Source of the DNA: Gordonia bronchialis DSM 43247
Lineage (GTDB): Bacteria; Actinomycetota; Actinomycetes; Mycobacteriales; Mycobacteriaceae
NCBI RefSeq assembly: GCF_000024785.1
Contig: NC_013441.1
Span: forward strand, 310,001-374,000
Direction of reading: 5' to 3'
DNA: 64,000 bases
Both the position numbers and the translations under genes were made by a program. The notes beneath the pieces are model-generated. The model saw nothing but the letters and a program-made list of their open reading frames with translations, did not search any database and had not been told where the DNA came from. Position 1 is the stretch's first letter. Every line of letters starts with the position of its first letter. Below, one piece after another: positions 16,205 through 25,457 of the stretch.

Positions 16205-17071
16205 TCACTGCTTCTGGCGCACGTCGCTGACGATCCCGCCGTTGGTGATCCGCCGGACGAACGAGTCGGGTTTGTCGGAGAGCTGGGATTTCTGCTGGGC
16301 GGCCGAGAGTCCGTGTGCCACAAAGCAGATGCCGTCGTCGAGGCGTCGGAAGGCGAGGGTGCGCTCGGCGGAGACCGAGGTGCGCGACGTGGATTCGGTG
16401 CTGACCGTCCACGCCCCGACGTCTTCGGTGTTCTTCAGCTCGGAGGACTTGATGTCGGAGCATTCGAGGGCGAAGAACTCGACGACGCTGATGGGTTCGA
16501 TCGTCACGCCGTCGTCGGTGAGATCGGCTGAGTCGCTGTCGATCTTGGTGTAGCTGCGCTGTTCGGCCCGGGGTACCAGTAGATAACGGTCGGGGTATTC
16601 CGACGAGTCGGATCGCACGGTCTTCCAGCCGCTCGGCACGTCGACGGTGATCGTCACGTTCTCGGCCAGCCGCAGGGTTTCACCGGTCGGTTCGTCGTCG
16701 GGCCAGAAGGCCACGAGCAGTGTCGCGGTGACACAGACGACCGTGATGATCGCGCAGATCACCCCGACGATCAGGGCCGTGGACCGACGCCGGGGCGGCG
16801 GCCCGTAGGGCGGCATCCCGGGTGGCTGTCCGAAGGGTGGTCCGGGCGGCGCGGCGCCGGGTGGTGGGCCTAACTGTGATGGTGGGCCTGCCTGCGGCGG
16901 ACGGCCGTAGGCGGCTGGCACCCCGACGGCGGGCACCCCGACGGCCGGCACACCGCCGGGTGGGGGTGAACCCCACGGCTGCGGCGGGGGGCCGGGCGTT
17001 CGATGTGCGACGGTGGGCTGCTCGGGACTGCCCTGCCACGGCCCGGGGACCGGTCGCCAGGAATCGGTCAT
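16205..17071 (-). CDS. Proline-rich single-pass membrane protein, unknown function
   Basis: A 288-residue protein from an ATG at 17071. The first 90 residues are rich in Pro and Gly, including a VPAVG repeat. One transmembrane helix follows (TALIVGVICAIITVVCVTAT), then an extracellular domain of about 170 residues with two Cys. This layout is common among Mycobacteriales envelope proteins, some linked to ESX or cell-wall functions. I do not recognise the extracellular domain. A GTG at 17080 is an alternative start. Confidence 0.75.
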   Translation of the reverse strand: MTDSWRPVPGPWQGSPEQPTVAHRTPGPPPQPWGSPPPGGVPAVGVPAVGVPAAYGRPPQAGPPSQLGPPPGAAPPGPPFGQPPGMPPYGPPPRRRSTALIVGVICAIITVVCVTATLLVAFWPDDEPTGETLRLAENVTITVDVPSGWKTVRSDSSEYPDRYLLVPRAEQRSYTKIDSDSADLTDDGVTIEPISVVEFFALECSDIKSSELKNTEDVGAWTVSTESTSRTSVSAERTLAFRRLDDGICFVAHGLSAAQQKSQLSDKPDSFVRRITNGGIVSDVRQKQ

Positions 17072-17134
17072 CTCGCCCACGCCCTCACATCACTCACGAA
17101 ATTCAGTGTGGCACGGCTCCCGGGGAGTCGACGA

Positions 17135-18649
17135 TCAGTTGTCCTCAGGCCGGGTGTCGACGCCGGGAGACACCCGGGTCGTCAGTGGGTTCACCTCGGT
17201 CCGGCCCGGCGCGTCCAGCCGTGCTCGGATGCGGGCGATCCACGGAATGTCCAGGCAGGCAAGCAGATTGGTGCGCCGAACGGCGAGCTGGCCGCGCACC
17301 GCGCCGGCGGGGGTCACGCGTGTGGTGGCCATCGGGGCGAGGACCCGCTGCGGCGCGAACCACGTCGTGTAGAACGTCAGCGACAACGCGGCCAGCGATC
17401 CCAGTACCAACAGACCGGCGTAGACGGGATACTCGGCCATCGGCACGGCCAGATAGCGGTAGGCCACAAGCAACGCCCCGAACAGCACGCCGCCACCGGC
17501 GACGAGGCGAATCCGGAACCACCCCCAGCCGCGTGCCGGGTCGCGCAGAGCCGAGTCGACGGTCAGGCAGAGCACGGCGCCGGCGACGAGGTCGGCGCCG
17601 TAGTGATAGCCGAAGCCGAGTGTCGCGGCCAACGTGCAGATCAACCAGAAGGAGCCGACAATGCGCAGCCACCGCGGCGCCGGTCCGCCGTCGACGTCAC
17701 GCCGGGTGTGCAGGAACACCGCCAGCGCCCAGGCGGTATGCATCGACGGCATGCAGTTGCGCGGCGGCCCGCCGTCGAAGAACATCGGCCCCGGGATGAG
17801 ATCGGTCGGCGGGAGCAGCGTCGGCCAGAAGTTGCCGAGCTGTGCACCGCCACCGTCGGGCCCGAAGGCGAACATCGGACCGACCACCGGGAACAGCACA
17901 TAGAACAGCGGGCCCACGAGGCCGAGCACCAGGAAGGTGCGAACCAGGAAGTGGTCGGGCCAGCGTCCGGACGTCACGACGCGACGCAACTGCCAGACCG
18001 CCACCACTGCGGCCGCCGCCGGTAACTCGATGTACACCCAGTGCAGTACCCACACCGCCTGCGGGCCGAGGACCTCGAGGAGTCGCCCGACATGCCACGA
18101 CGGTTGTCCCAGCGCGTGATCGGCCAGCATCACGTACTCGTCGAGCACCATTGGCTGGGTGTGGATGGTGACGCCGAGCCAGATGTCGCCGACCTTGGTC
18201 GCCAGGATCAGCAGCGCACCCAGCGCGGCGGCGTAGAGCGCGTTGCGACGTTCGACACCCGTCCAGCGCATACATGCCAGTACGACGATCCCGGTCAGCA
18301 CGATGATCGGCCCGTTGCCCACGGCGATCGTCCCGGTGAGCAGGAACCGCGGCGCGGCGTAGAGCGCATCGATCGTCAGCGCGGCCCCCAGCGCGAGGAA
18401 TCGCCGGCGCCACGGTAGCCCGACCATCGTGAGCAGCAGACCGGCCCACGGCAGGGTCATCGACTTCGGGGTGCCCGCATAGTCGTTCCACAGGCTCTCC
18501 AGCGGACCCAGCGTGGCCTGCGTCGATGCGTAGATCTGCAGCGCGATCAGCACCGCCACCACCGCGGCGATCGCGCCGATGACCCGAATCCGCGACGACG
18601 ACAGCACCGGCTGACCGTGTCGGCGGAGGTTCGGGTCTTCGACTAGCAC
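17135..18649 (-). CDS. PAP2-superfamily multi-pass membrane protein (AUR1-like)
   Basis: A polytopic membrane protein of about 504 residues if read from the GTG at 18649. The C-terminal half carries the PAP2 pair: NCMPSMHTAW and, about 50 residues later, GFGYHYGADLVAG, giving the two catalytic His and the Asp. The form PSMH resembles inositol-phosphorylceramide synthase-type PAP2 proteins rather than simple phosphatases. A role in phospholipid head-group transfer or polyprenyl-phosphate recycling is possible. The start is uncertain; the frame is open to 18814 but overlaps corA there. Confidence 0.78.
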   Translation of the reverse strand: MLVEDPNLRRHGQPVLSSSRIRVIGAIAAVVAVLIALQIYASTQATLGPLESLWNDYAGTPKSMTLPWAGLLLTMVGLPWRRRFLALGAALTIDALYAAPRFLLTGTIAVGNGPIIVLTGIVVLACMRWTGVERRNALYAAALGALLILATKVGDIWLGVTIHTQPMVLDEYVMLADHALGQPSWHVGRLLEVLGPQAVWVLHWVYIELPAAAAVVAVWQLRRVVTSGRWPDHFLVRTFLVLGLVGPLFYVLFPVVGPMFAFGPDGGGAQLGNFWPTLLPPTDLIPGPMFFDGGPPRNCMPSMHTAWALAVFLHTRRDVDGGPAPRWLRIVGSFWLICTLAATLGFGYHYGADLVAGAVLCLTVDSALRDPARGWGWFRIRLVAGGGVLFGALLVAYRYLAVPMAEYPVYAGLLVLGSLAALSLTFYTTWFAPQRVLAPMATTRVTPAGAVRGQLAVRRTNLLACLDIPWIARIRARLDAPGRTEVNPLTTRVSPGVDTRPEDN

Positions 18650-18782
18650 CGTCGTATCGTAAACGCCGCGTGAACCGGAGCCCTCGACCCGTTGAATGAA
18701 AGTGTCGACTGGGTGAACGACGTGGGGTGGCCTGTGGATGGCATCGGCCGGGCAGATCGTCGGCGATCCGACCGAACCCGGC

Positions 18783-19847
18783 TCACAACCAGTCCTTTCT
18801 GCGGAATGTTGCATACAGCGCGGTGACGGCGACCACGATCAGCACCGAACTGGTGACGAACCCCAGCGTGTGGGAGAAGCCGGGAAACGGCACGTTCTGC
18901 CCGTAGAAGCCGGTGATGGCGGTCGGCACTGCGATGATCGCTGCCCATCCGGTCAGCTTCTTCATCACCGTGTTGAGCCGGGCGTCGGCGAGCGAGAGGT
19001 TGGTCTCGAAGACGGTGGTGATCATGTCGCGTAGTGATTCGGTCCACTCGGCGGCGCGCAGGGCGTGGTCGTAGAGGTCGGAGAAGTGCGGATCGAGTTC
19101 GGGCGGGGCGTGGTTCTCGAACCGTCGTCGCTGGATGCCGGCGATCACCTCCCGCATCGGCAGCACGATCCGGCGCAGTGAGACCAGATCCTTGCGCAGC
19201 TCATAGGTCCGACGCTGCAGGGTACGTCCGGCCACCTTCTCGTCGAAGAGCAGTCCCTCGAGGTCCTCGATGTCGTCGTCGAGTCGCTGGACCGCGTCGA
19301 AGTGTCCGTCCACGACGACGTCGAGCAGTCCGTGCAGCAGTGCGCCGATGCCGTGCTTCTCGCCGCCGATGTCGTTCCAGCGGTGCACCACCTCGTCGAT
19401 GTCGAAGCCGGCGTTGCGTCGCACCGTGATCAGGGCGTTGGCCTTGACGAAGATCGAGATCCGGTGCAGATCGAACCGGTCGGACCGTTGCCGGACAGTC
19501 TCGCTCGACCGCCGCGGCGCGGGCGGGGGAGAGTCCGAATCATCTTGTGGTTCATCGTCATTCATGGTGATCGCGTAGACCATCATGAAAGTGTGCCCGG
19601 TGTAGGTGACGGTCTTGACGCGTTCGACGGCGGCCGTCGTGTCCTCCACCGCGAACGGGTCGAGATCGAGTTCGGCCGCCAGCTGGGCCAGCGTGTCGTG
19701 CGACGGGCATTCCAGGTCGGCCCAGATCAGCGTGTTCTTCTCATCGAGGCAGTCGGAGATCTTGGCGATGTCGAAGCCGTCCACCCGCTCCCCGTCGCGC
19801 CAGATCTGACCCCGGATGTGTTCGTCATTCGACTGCTCGTCGCCCAT
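18783..19847 (-). CDS. corA: CorA-family magnesium/cobalt transporter, GQN variant
   Basis: A 354-residue CorA-like protein: a soluble N-terminal funnel domain, a long helical region (TLQRRTYELRKDLVSLRRIV), and two C-terminal membrane helices. The loop signature, normally YGMN, reads YGQNVPFPG, so Met is replaced by Gln. CorA homopentamers take up Mg2+ or, in ZntB-like variants, move other divalent ions. The basic C-terminus RRKDWL is typical. The ATG at 19847 avoids a low-complexity upstream stretch. It is divergent from the acyltransferase. Confidence 0.9.
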   Translation of the reverse strand: MGDEQSNDEHIRGQIWRDGERVDGFDIAKISDCLDEKNTLIWADLECPSHDTLAQLAAELDLDPFAVEDTTAAVERVKTVTYTGHTFMMVYAITMNDDEPQDDSDSPPPAPRRSSETVRQRSDRFDLHRISIFVKANALITVRRNAGFDIDEVVHRWNDIGGEKHGIGALLHGLLDVVVDGHFDAVQRLDDDIEDLEGLLFDEKVAGRTLQRRTYELRKDLVSLRRIVLPMREVIAGIQRRRFENHAPPELDPHFSDLYDHALRAAEWTESLRDMITTVFETNLSLADARLNTVMKKLTGWAAIIAVPTAITGFYGQNVPFPGFSHTLGFVTSSVLIVVAVTALYATFRRKDWL

Positions 19848-19879
19848 GCGGCCAATCGTGCCATCGCCGCCCCGCCGAC

Positions 19880-19928
19880 AGCACCGCGTTTCGCGCCGAG
19901 AGCACCGCGTTTCGCGCCGGGAGCACCG
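19880..19928 (+). repeat. 21-bp tandem repeat, 2.3 copies
   Basis: Units beginning AGCACCGCGTTTCGCGCCG occur at 19880 and 19901 and start again at 19922, between the divergent corA and acyltransferase genes. They could be regulatory or mere slippage. Confidence 0.8.
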
Positions 19929-19947
19929 TGCGGCAGGATCGGAAGGC

Positions 19948-21078
19948 ATGGCCGCCGGGGAAGGATCGCGCAGGATCGCGCCACTCACCGGCATCCGGAC
20001 CATAGCCGCGCTGGCCGTCTGTCTCACCCACGCGGCGTTCTGGACCGGGAACTACACCGACGACGCCGTCGGACGCCTGTTCGCGCGCTTCGAGATCGGT
20101 GTCGCGATCTTCTTCGTGCTCTCCGGCTACCTGTTGTTCCGGCCGTGGGTGCGTGCCACCGAGGGCTCCCCGACGCCGGGTATCGGCCGCTACTTCTGGC
20201 ATCGGGCGCGTCGCATCCTGCCTGCCTACTGGATCACGGTGACCGCTGTGTATCTGCTGTACGCGATCGCCCCACCCGGCGGCGCGTCGACGACCGGCAC
20301 CGGCGCCGTGGGCTATCTGCGCAACATGACGCTGACCCAGGTGTACGGGCTCGGCCACCTGCACAGCGGTCTGACCCAGATGTGGAGCCTGGCCGCCGAA
20401 GTCGTCTTCTACCTGGTGCTGCCACTGATCGGGTGGGTGCTGGTGGTCCTCGTCTGCCGACGACGCCGACGCCCAGACCTGCTGATCGTCGGCCTCGTCA
20501 CGGTGATGCTGATCTCGCCGGTGTGGTCGGTGGTCGTGGCGGGCAGCGACGGTGTGGATCCCACCGCCCGGCTGTGGGCGCCGGCCTTCATCGGGTGGTT
20601 CGCCGGCGGCATGTTGCTGGCCGTCTGCGTCCCCTACCTGCGACGATGGCCCGCGATGTGGTCGCTGGGCGTCGCGCTCGTCGCCTTCGGGGCGTCGGTC
20701 GCCGACATCGCCGGTGAGCCGACGATCACCCCGACCACCGCGTCGGCGACGGTGGTGAAGCACCTGCTGTACCTGATCGTCGCAGTCGCACTGATCGGAC
20801 CGCTGACGATCCCCGGCGCCGACGACGTGTGGGCACGGTTGTGCGGCTCACGGCCGATGGTGTTCCTCGGCGAGATCTCCTATGAGTTCTTCCTGGTGCA
20901 CGTGGTGGTGCTCGAGGTGATGATGGTCGCACTCGGCTACCAGGTCTTCACCGGTTCGTGGGTCGTCGCCTTCCTGGTGACGACCGCGGTGAGCACGCCG
21001 ATCGCGTGGCTGCTGCATCGCGGGACGGCTTCGCTCTGGCGTGCGCGGACGCCGGGGCATGTCGCAGCGCGCGGGTAA
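19948..21078 (+). CDS. Acyltransferase 3-family membrane protein
   Basis: A 376-residue protein with about ten membrane helices of the OafA/NolL type. The N-terminus has PLTGIRTIAALAVCLTHAAF, where the His is the family's conserved one, then IGVAIFFVLSGYLLFRPW and RRILPAYW. It should transfer an acetyl or acyl group from the cytoplasm to an extracytoplasmic sugar or lipid. The ATG at 19948 has GGAAGG upstream. It ends 34 bases before the next gene, on the same strand. Confidence 0.88.
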   Translation: MAAGEGSRRIAPLTGIRTIAALAVCLTHAAFWTGNYTDDAVGRLFARFEIGVAIFFVLSGYLLFRPWVRATEGSPTPGIGRYFWHRARRILPAYWITVTAVYLLYAIAPPGGASTTGTGAVGYLRNMTLTQVYGLGHLHSGLTQMWSLAAEVVFYLVLPLIGWVLVVLVCRRRRRPDLLIVGLVTVMLISPVWSVVVAGSDGVDPTARLWAPAFIGWFAGGMLLAVCVPYLRRWPAMWSLGVALVAFGASVADIAGEPTITPTTASATVVKHLLYLIVAVALIGPLTIPGADDVWARLCGSRPMVFLGEISYEFFLVHVVVLEVMMVALGYQVFTGSWVVAFLVTTAVSTPIAWLLHRGTASLWRARTPGHVAARG

Positions 21079-21112
21079 CATCGAGGGCGACGTTGTCACA
21101 GGTGGGAGAGTC

Positions 21113-22345
21113 ATGGTCGAGAACCGGTACCCGGGTCGCCCGGCGCGTGCACGCACCACCAAGGAGATCCGCGAGTGGTGCGACGCCGCGCAGATGCCCG
21201 GTGAACGTCCCGACCTCTCCGACATCGCCGCCCTGCTCATCGCCTCGGGTTTCCTCACCCCCGGTGGGCGGGCGATCCTGGTCCGACGCATCTCCACCGG
21301 CCTGCCGGTGCCGACGCTGCCGGCCGGGTACGGCGACCTGCGTCGTCTGCAGCGTGGGATCACCCAGCTCGAGAACCAGCTCGCCAGCCCGGTCCTGCCC
21401 GGTGTGGTCGGCGCGGTGGTGCGCAATCGGCTCAACGGCCTGGTGCGACGCCGCGAGGATGCGCACAAGACCGTCGTCACCGCCAAGGGAGTGTTCGCCG
21501 GCGGCACCCGCGCCATCCGTCGAGAACGCCGCGAGAACGTCTACCTCGAAATCGAGGAACGCGAACGTCTCTTCTCCGGTTTGCTGTGCACGCCGTCGCC
21601 CAACGTCAACGCGTCGAGCTATATGCGCCGGGCCGGGTCGGCGGCCATCGACCGGATCGCCGGCATGGTGAGTCAGGTCGCCGCCAAGTCGGGTAACCCG
21701 CAGGCCGAGCAATGGGCCGGTCAGGTCCTCGGCGGCGGGCGCGAGCAGCCGCCGGCGACCGCACCGCGGATGGCCGGTTTCGTCGACGGATACGAGACCA
21801 TCCTCTACATCGCCGGCCATTACTACGACCGCATCGTGCGTAATCCGGCATGGCGTTCAGACCATTTCGAGGTGCAGCGCACCCAGGTGAACCTGCACGC
21901 CGAACTCGCCGAGATCGCCGCCGACGTCATCGCGCTGCGGGCGGTGCGCATCGACCTCGACCGCGCCAAACGCAACGGTGGCTTCGACAAATCCTTCGCC
22001 GAGCAGATCGACCGCCGGGAAACGGTGTTGCGGCCGGTGTGGACCGAGCTCATCGAGCGTGTCCAGGCACTCGCCGAAGTCGCGCACGTCGTCGAATCCG
22101 CGGCCGTCGAACTGCGCATCCTCGCCGAGTACAACAAGGCGCTCACCATCGACGACCGCATCGACGACCTCATCGCCCGATCCGGCGACCGCGAGATGTC
22201 GGTGGACAACTCCAAACGACTCACCGAACAGGTGCGCAGCGGCGAAGAGCAACTTCGGATCTATCGGGATGTGTTGCAGGGCAACATCGCTCGCATCTCA
22301 CCGGCGGCTACGCGGGAGCTTCCCGCGCGCTACGAACCGTCCTGA
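21113..22345 (+). CDS. Conserved helical protein of unknown function
   Basis: A 410-residue soluble protein that I do not recognise. GGTGGGAGAG precedes the ATG at 21113. It is highly charged and helical with likely coiled-coil parts (LRRLQRGITQLENQL; a C-terminal EQVRSGEEQLRIYRDVLQ), and it has a middle region with GYETILYIAGHYYDRIV. There is no membrane segment or signal peptide. It follows the acyltransferase closely and converges on the thioesterase with a 16-base overlap. No function can be assigned. Confidence 0.75.
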   Translation: MVENRYPGRPARARTTKEIREWCDAAQMPGERPDLSDIAALLIASGFLTPGGRAILVRRISTGLPVPTLPAGYGDLRRLQRGITQLENQLASPVLPGVVGAVVRNRLNGLVRRREDAHKTVVTAKGVFAGGTRAIRRERRENVYLEIEERERLFSGLLCTPSPNVNASSYMRRAGSAAIDRIAGMVSQVAAKSGNPQAEQWAGQVLGGGREQPPATAPRMAGFVDGYETILYIAGHYYDRIVRNPAWRSDHFEVQRTQVNLHAELAEIAADVIALRAVRIDLDRAKRNGGFDKSFAEQIDRRETVLRPVWTELIERVQALAEVAHVVESAAVELRILAEYNKALTIDDRIDDLIARSGDREMSVDNSKRLTEQVRSGEEQLRIYRDVLQGNIARISPAATRELPARYEPS

Positions 22346-22767
22346 CGGCCCCAGCTGCGCAGATAGACCTTCTCGGTTGCGGTGAGGCGGCGCAGTTTGT
22401 GGGCCTCGACGTCGACGACGGCCATCTGCGTACTCGCCACGCATGCCGGGCGGCTGCCGGGTTCGGCGTCGGCGCCGCGGATCTCGTAGCCGATGGTGAA
22501 ATCGACCGACCGAAAGCCCTTGATCCACATGGCGATCCGCAGCGGTGAATCCTCGTGACGCAGTTGGGACTGGTAGCGGATCTCCACGTGGACGATCATC
22601 GCGCTCTTGATCAGCGGGGCGTATTCCTCGCCGGCGCTGAGCAGCCACTGGATGCGCGCCTCTTCCATGAGGGTCACCACGCGGGCGTGGTTGATGTGCC
22701 CGAAGGCGTCCATGTCCGACCAGCGCACCTCGACCTGTGCCGTATAAGCGAATCCGTCGTCACCCAC
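22330..22767 (-). CDS. Acyl-CoA thioesterase, hot-dog (4HBT) fold
   Basis: A 145-residue hot-dog fold protein. VRWSDMDAFGHINHARVVTL holds the conserved Asp of 4-hydroxybenzoyl-CoA-thioesterase-like enzymes, followed by the long helix MEEARIQWL. It should hydrolyse an acyl-CoA in the cytoplasm; the substrate is not evident. The GTG at 22767 is the start. A palindrome lies between it and the divergent esterase gene. Confidence 0.9.
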   Translation of the reverse strand: MGDDGFAYTAQVEVRWSDMDAFGHINHARVVTLMEEARIQWLLSAGEEYAPLIKSAMIVHVEIRYQSQLRHEDSPLRIAMWIKGFRSVDFTIGYEIRGADAEPGSRPACVASTQMAVVDVEAHKLRRLTATEKVYLRSWGRQDGS

Positions 22768-22839
22768 CGCGGTGATCTCCTCGCAGACAATCGTCTCTGT
22801 GTGATCTCAAACTTCCCCGTCGAACTTCCCGTCGACGAT

Positions 22840-22851
22840 TACCCGCGGGTA
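22840..22851. promoter_or_regulatory. 12-bp perfect palindrome between thioesterase and esterase genes
   Basis: TACCCGCGGGTA is a perfect palindrome in the divergent intergenic region. TetR-family operators in Mycobacteriales often carry TACC...GGTA half-sites. The controlling protein is unknown. Confidence 0.4.
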
Positions 22852-22977
22852 GTCTGTCACCCTAGGAGTAGATCTGTCTGCTGGGGGGCATCGGAACCGC
22901 CGCCTTCCGGCTGACCCAGGTCGGCTGAACAGCACCGGCTGAAGGTGTGTCTCACGAACGGGGTAGGAGCTAACCGC

Positions 22978-23955
22978 ATGGCCAGGCGTTGGATCGCAGT
23001 CGTCGCCGTGCTCGTCGCCACCTTGGTGGCCGCGCCTGCGCTGGCGCATGCGGCACCACTGAGCGCCCGCATCTCCAAGACCGTCAAGCTCAGCCCGCTG
23101 CGCACCGACATCTGGGTGTACTCGCCCGCGATGAACGAACGGATCAAGCTCTCGGTGCTCACCCCCGCCGGCGCGTCGGGCCCACGCCCGACCGTCTACA
23201 TGCTCGACGGCGCCGGCGCCGAAGGTGACGTCAGCGACTGGATCACCAAGGGCCGCGCGGGTCGCTTCTTCGCCGGCAAGAACGTGAACGTCGTGCTGCC
23301 GACCGGCGGCAAGGGCAGCTTCTACACGGACTGGCAGAAACGGGACCCCACCCTCGGCAAACCGATGTGGGAGACGTTCCTCACCAAGGAACTGCCCACC
23401 CTGATCGATCGGCGCTTCGACGGCTCCGGCCGCAACGCCGTCATCGGCCTCTCAATGGGCGGTCAGGCGGCCTTCGCGCTCGCGATCCGTCATCCGTCCC
23501 TCTACTCCGGCCTCGCGTCGCTGTCGGGCTGCCCGCCGGTGTCCGGTCCGGCCAACGAGGCGTATGTGCGCACCACCGTCGGCCGTGACGGTGGCGACGC
23601 CACCAACATGTGGGGGCCGTTCGGTTCGGCCGGCTGGCGTGCCCACGACCCGAGCCTGCACCTCGACGCCCTGCGCGGTAAGAGCATCTTCATCTCGGCC
23701 GGGTCGGGCGCCGTCGGCCCGCTCGACCTGCAGCGCAAGGTGGATCCCGACGAGGGGCCGCGGGAGGCGGTGACGGCGTCGTCGTCGGCGCTGGAACTCG
23801 GCGCCTACCGCTGCTCCCTGGAGTTCGCGGTCACCATGCGCGCACACGGCGTTCACTACACCGACGGCTTCCGGCTCATCGGCACCCACACCTGGGCCTA
23901 CTGGGAGCAGGATCTGCCCGTCGCGTGGCAGACCGTGTCGCGCGGGCTGTACTGA
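22978..23955 (+). CDS. Secreted mycolyltransferase-like esterase (antigen 85 family)
   Basis: A 325-residue alpha/beta hydrolase with a signal peptide ending near AHA-AP (about residue 26). The nucleophile is Ser159 in GLSMGGQ, and the C-terminal His lies in IGTHTWAYW. The segment TVYMLDGAGAEGDVSDW and the DWQKRDP region match the antigen 85/FbpA family, which transfers mycolic acids onto trehalose or arabinogalactan outside the membrane. Other members are simple esterases. An ATG at 22978 was chosen because the signal peptide starts there. Confidence 0.9.
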   Translation: MARRWIAVVAVLVATLVAAPALAHAAPLSARISKTVKLSPLRTDIWVYSPAMNERIKLSVLTPAGASGPRPTVYMLDGAGAEGDVSDWITKGRAGRFFAGKNVNVVLPTGGKGSFYTDWQKRDPTLGKPMWETFLTKELPTLIDRRFDGSGRNAVIGLSMGGQAAFALAIRHPSLYSGLASLSGCPPVSGPANEAYVRTTVGRDGGDATNMWGPFGSAGWRAHDPSLHLDALRGKSIFISAGSGAVGPLDLQRKVDPDEGPREAVTASSSALELGAYRCSLEFAVTMRAHGVHYTDGFRLIGTHTWAYWEQDLPVAWQTVSRGLY

Positions 23956-23965
23956 CCCAGCTCGC

Positions 23966-25033
23966 CTACTGCGACTTGCCGGCCCAGTTCTCCGCGAACG
24001 CGAGGAACACGTCATTCTCGCCTGACTCGGTGATGGTGACGCGTACGCCGTCCCCGGCGAAGGGGCGGACCACCACACCGGCCTCGACGGCAGCGGTCGC
24101 GAACTCGACGGAGTCCGCTCCCAGCTCCAGCCACACGAAGTTGGCCTGCGAATCGGGCACCCGATAGCCGGCCGCCCGTAGCCGATCGGCGACGCGGGAC
24201 CGTTCGCCGACCACCGCATCGGTACGCGTGAGCAACTCGTCGCCGGCGGCGAGACTGGCCAGCGCGGCCTGCTGGGCGACGCTGTTCACCGAGAACGGGA
24301 CGTGCACCTTACCGAGCGCGGTGATGACCTCCGGCGCGCCGACCGCATACCCCACGCGCAGGCCGGCCAGCCCATACGCCTTCGAGAATGTGCGCAGCAC
24401 AACCAGATTGGGGAACTCCCGACGCAGTTCCAGGGCGTCGTAGTGCTGCGACGACGGCAGCCGCATGTACTCGAAGTACGCCTCGTCGAGCGCGACGATG
24501 ATGTCGGATGGCACGCTGCGCAGAAAGGTGCGCAACTCCTCGGCCTCGACGACGGTCCCCGTCGGGTTGTTGGGGTTGCACACGAAGATCAGACGCGTGC
24601 GGTCGGTCACGGCTGCGGCCATGGCCCGCAGGTCATAGGTGGCCTCGCCGGTGAGCGGGACCTGCACCGGCGTCGCTCCGGCCACCCGGGTCGCGAGGGG
24701 ATAGGTCTCAAAAGAGCGCCAGCCGAAGACGACCTCGTCGCCGGGCCCGCTGGTGATCAGGATCAGGTTCTGGCACAGGATCACCGACCCGCAACCCACC
24801 TGCACCTCGTCCTCGGTGACGCCGAGTTGCTTGGCGAGCGCGGCGGTGAGATCCACCATGCCGTTGTCGGGGTAGCGGTTGACCGACGCGGCCGCCGCGC
24901 CGATGGCGTCGAGCACGCTGGGCAACGGTCCCTGCGTCACCTCGTTGCTGGCGAGCTTCACCGCTCCCGGAAACGTCTTGCCCGGCACGTAAACGGGAAG
25001 GTCGTCGAGGTCGGGGCGGATGCGAAACGTCAC
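23966..25033 (-). CDS. pat: Aromatic/histidinol-phosphate aminotransferase (Pat/HisC2-like)
   Basis: A PLP-dependent aminotransferase of 355 residues. FVCNPNNPTGT, VALDEAY and the Schiff-base Lys218 in RTFSKAYGLAGLRVGY are all present. The N-terminus LDDLPVYVPGK is the feature that marks the phenylalanine/aromatic aminotransferase Pat (Rv3772) within the HisC group. It makes Phe or Tyr from their keto acids, so it would act after TyrA, encoded about 6 kb downstream. The GTG at 25033 is the likely start. Confidence 0.9.
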   Translation of the reverse strand: MTFRIRPDLDDLPVYVPGKTFPGAVKLASNEVTQGPLPSVLDAIGAAAASVNRYPDNGMVDLTAALAKQLGVTEDEVQVGCGSVILCQNLILITSGPGDEVVFGWRSFETYPLATRVAGATPVQVPLTGEATYDLRAMAAAVTDRTRLIFVCNPNNPTGTVVEAEELRTFLRSVPSDIIVALDEAYFEYMRLPSSQHYDALELRREFPNLVVLRTFSKAYGLAGLRVGYAVGAPEVITALGKVHVPFSVNSVAQQAALASLAAGDELLTRTDAVVGERSRVADRLRAAGYRVPDSQANFVWLELGADSVEFATAAVEAGVVVRPFAGDGVRVTITESGENDVFLAFAENWAGKSQ

Positions 25034-25163
25034 CTGTCCAGGGTAGGCGTCGGCGTGATCGCGGTACAAAGTGGTCGCCGCGCAGGGTACGGTCCTACCG
25101 GTTTGCTTCGCGGCCCGGCGAGTGTGTAATCTTCTGCTTCGGCAGTTCGAAAGGACTCCGCTG

Positions 25164-25252
25164 GGAGGCGTGCCAGAGCGGCCGAATGGGACTCACTGCT
25201 AATGAGTTGTCTCGCTTAAACGGGACCGGAGGTTCAAATCCTCTCGCCTCCG
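25164..25252 (+). tRNA. tRNA-Ser (anticodon GCU)
   Basis: GGAGGCG (25164-25170) pairs with CGCCTCC (25245-25251), followed by discriminator G. The anticodon loop CTGCTAA gives GCU for serine; a long variable arm is present. Confidence 0.97.
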
Positions 25253-25294
25253 CGGCACCGCAGTCTCCGACGGCGGGGTACAACTGAAGAGCAC

Positions 25295-25367
25295 GCGCCC
25301 GTAGCTCAACGGATAGAGCATCTGACTACGGATCAGAAGGTTTGGGGTTCGAATCCCTACGGGCGCA
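25295..25367 (+). tRNA. tRNA-Arg (anticodon ACG)
   Basis: GCGCCCG pairs with CGGGCGC, with discriminator A at 25367. The loop CTACGGA gives anticodon ACG, which would be edited to ICG by the TadA protein encoded at 32.2 kb. CCA is not encoded. Confidence 0.97.
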
Positions 25368-25371
25368 CAGA

Positions 25372-25411
25372 GAAACCCCCGTCACCAGCGCAAGCAGGTG
25401 GCGGGGGTTTC
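25372..25411 (+). terminator. Terminator hairpin after the tRNA pair
   Basis: GAAACCCCCG pairs with CGGGGGTTTC across a GTCACC/GGTGGC inner part, a few bases after tRNA-Arg. It probably ends transcription of the tRNAs. Confidence 0.75.
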
Positions 25412-25457
25412 GGCTATCCGGTGTCGCCCACCCCACCTGGTGAGACCTCGTTGCGCA

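Noticed and set aside
19880..19928. CRISPR-like repeats
   Set aside because: Units are contiguous with no spacers, and only 2.3 copies exist; no CRISPR array was seen anywhere in the window.
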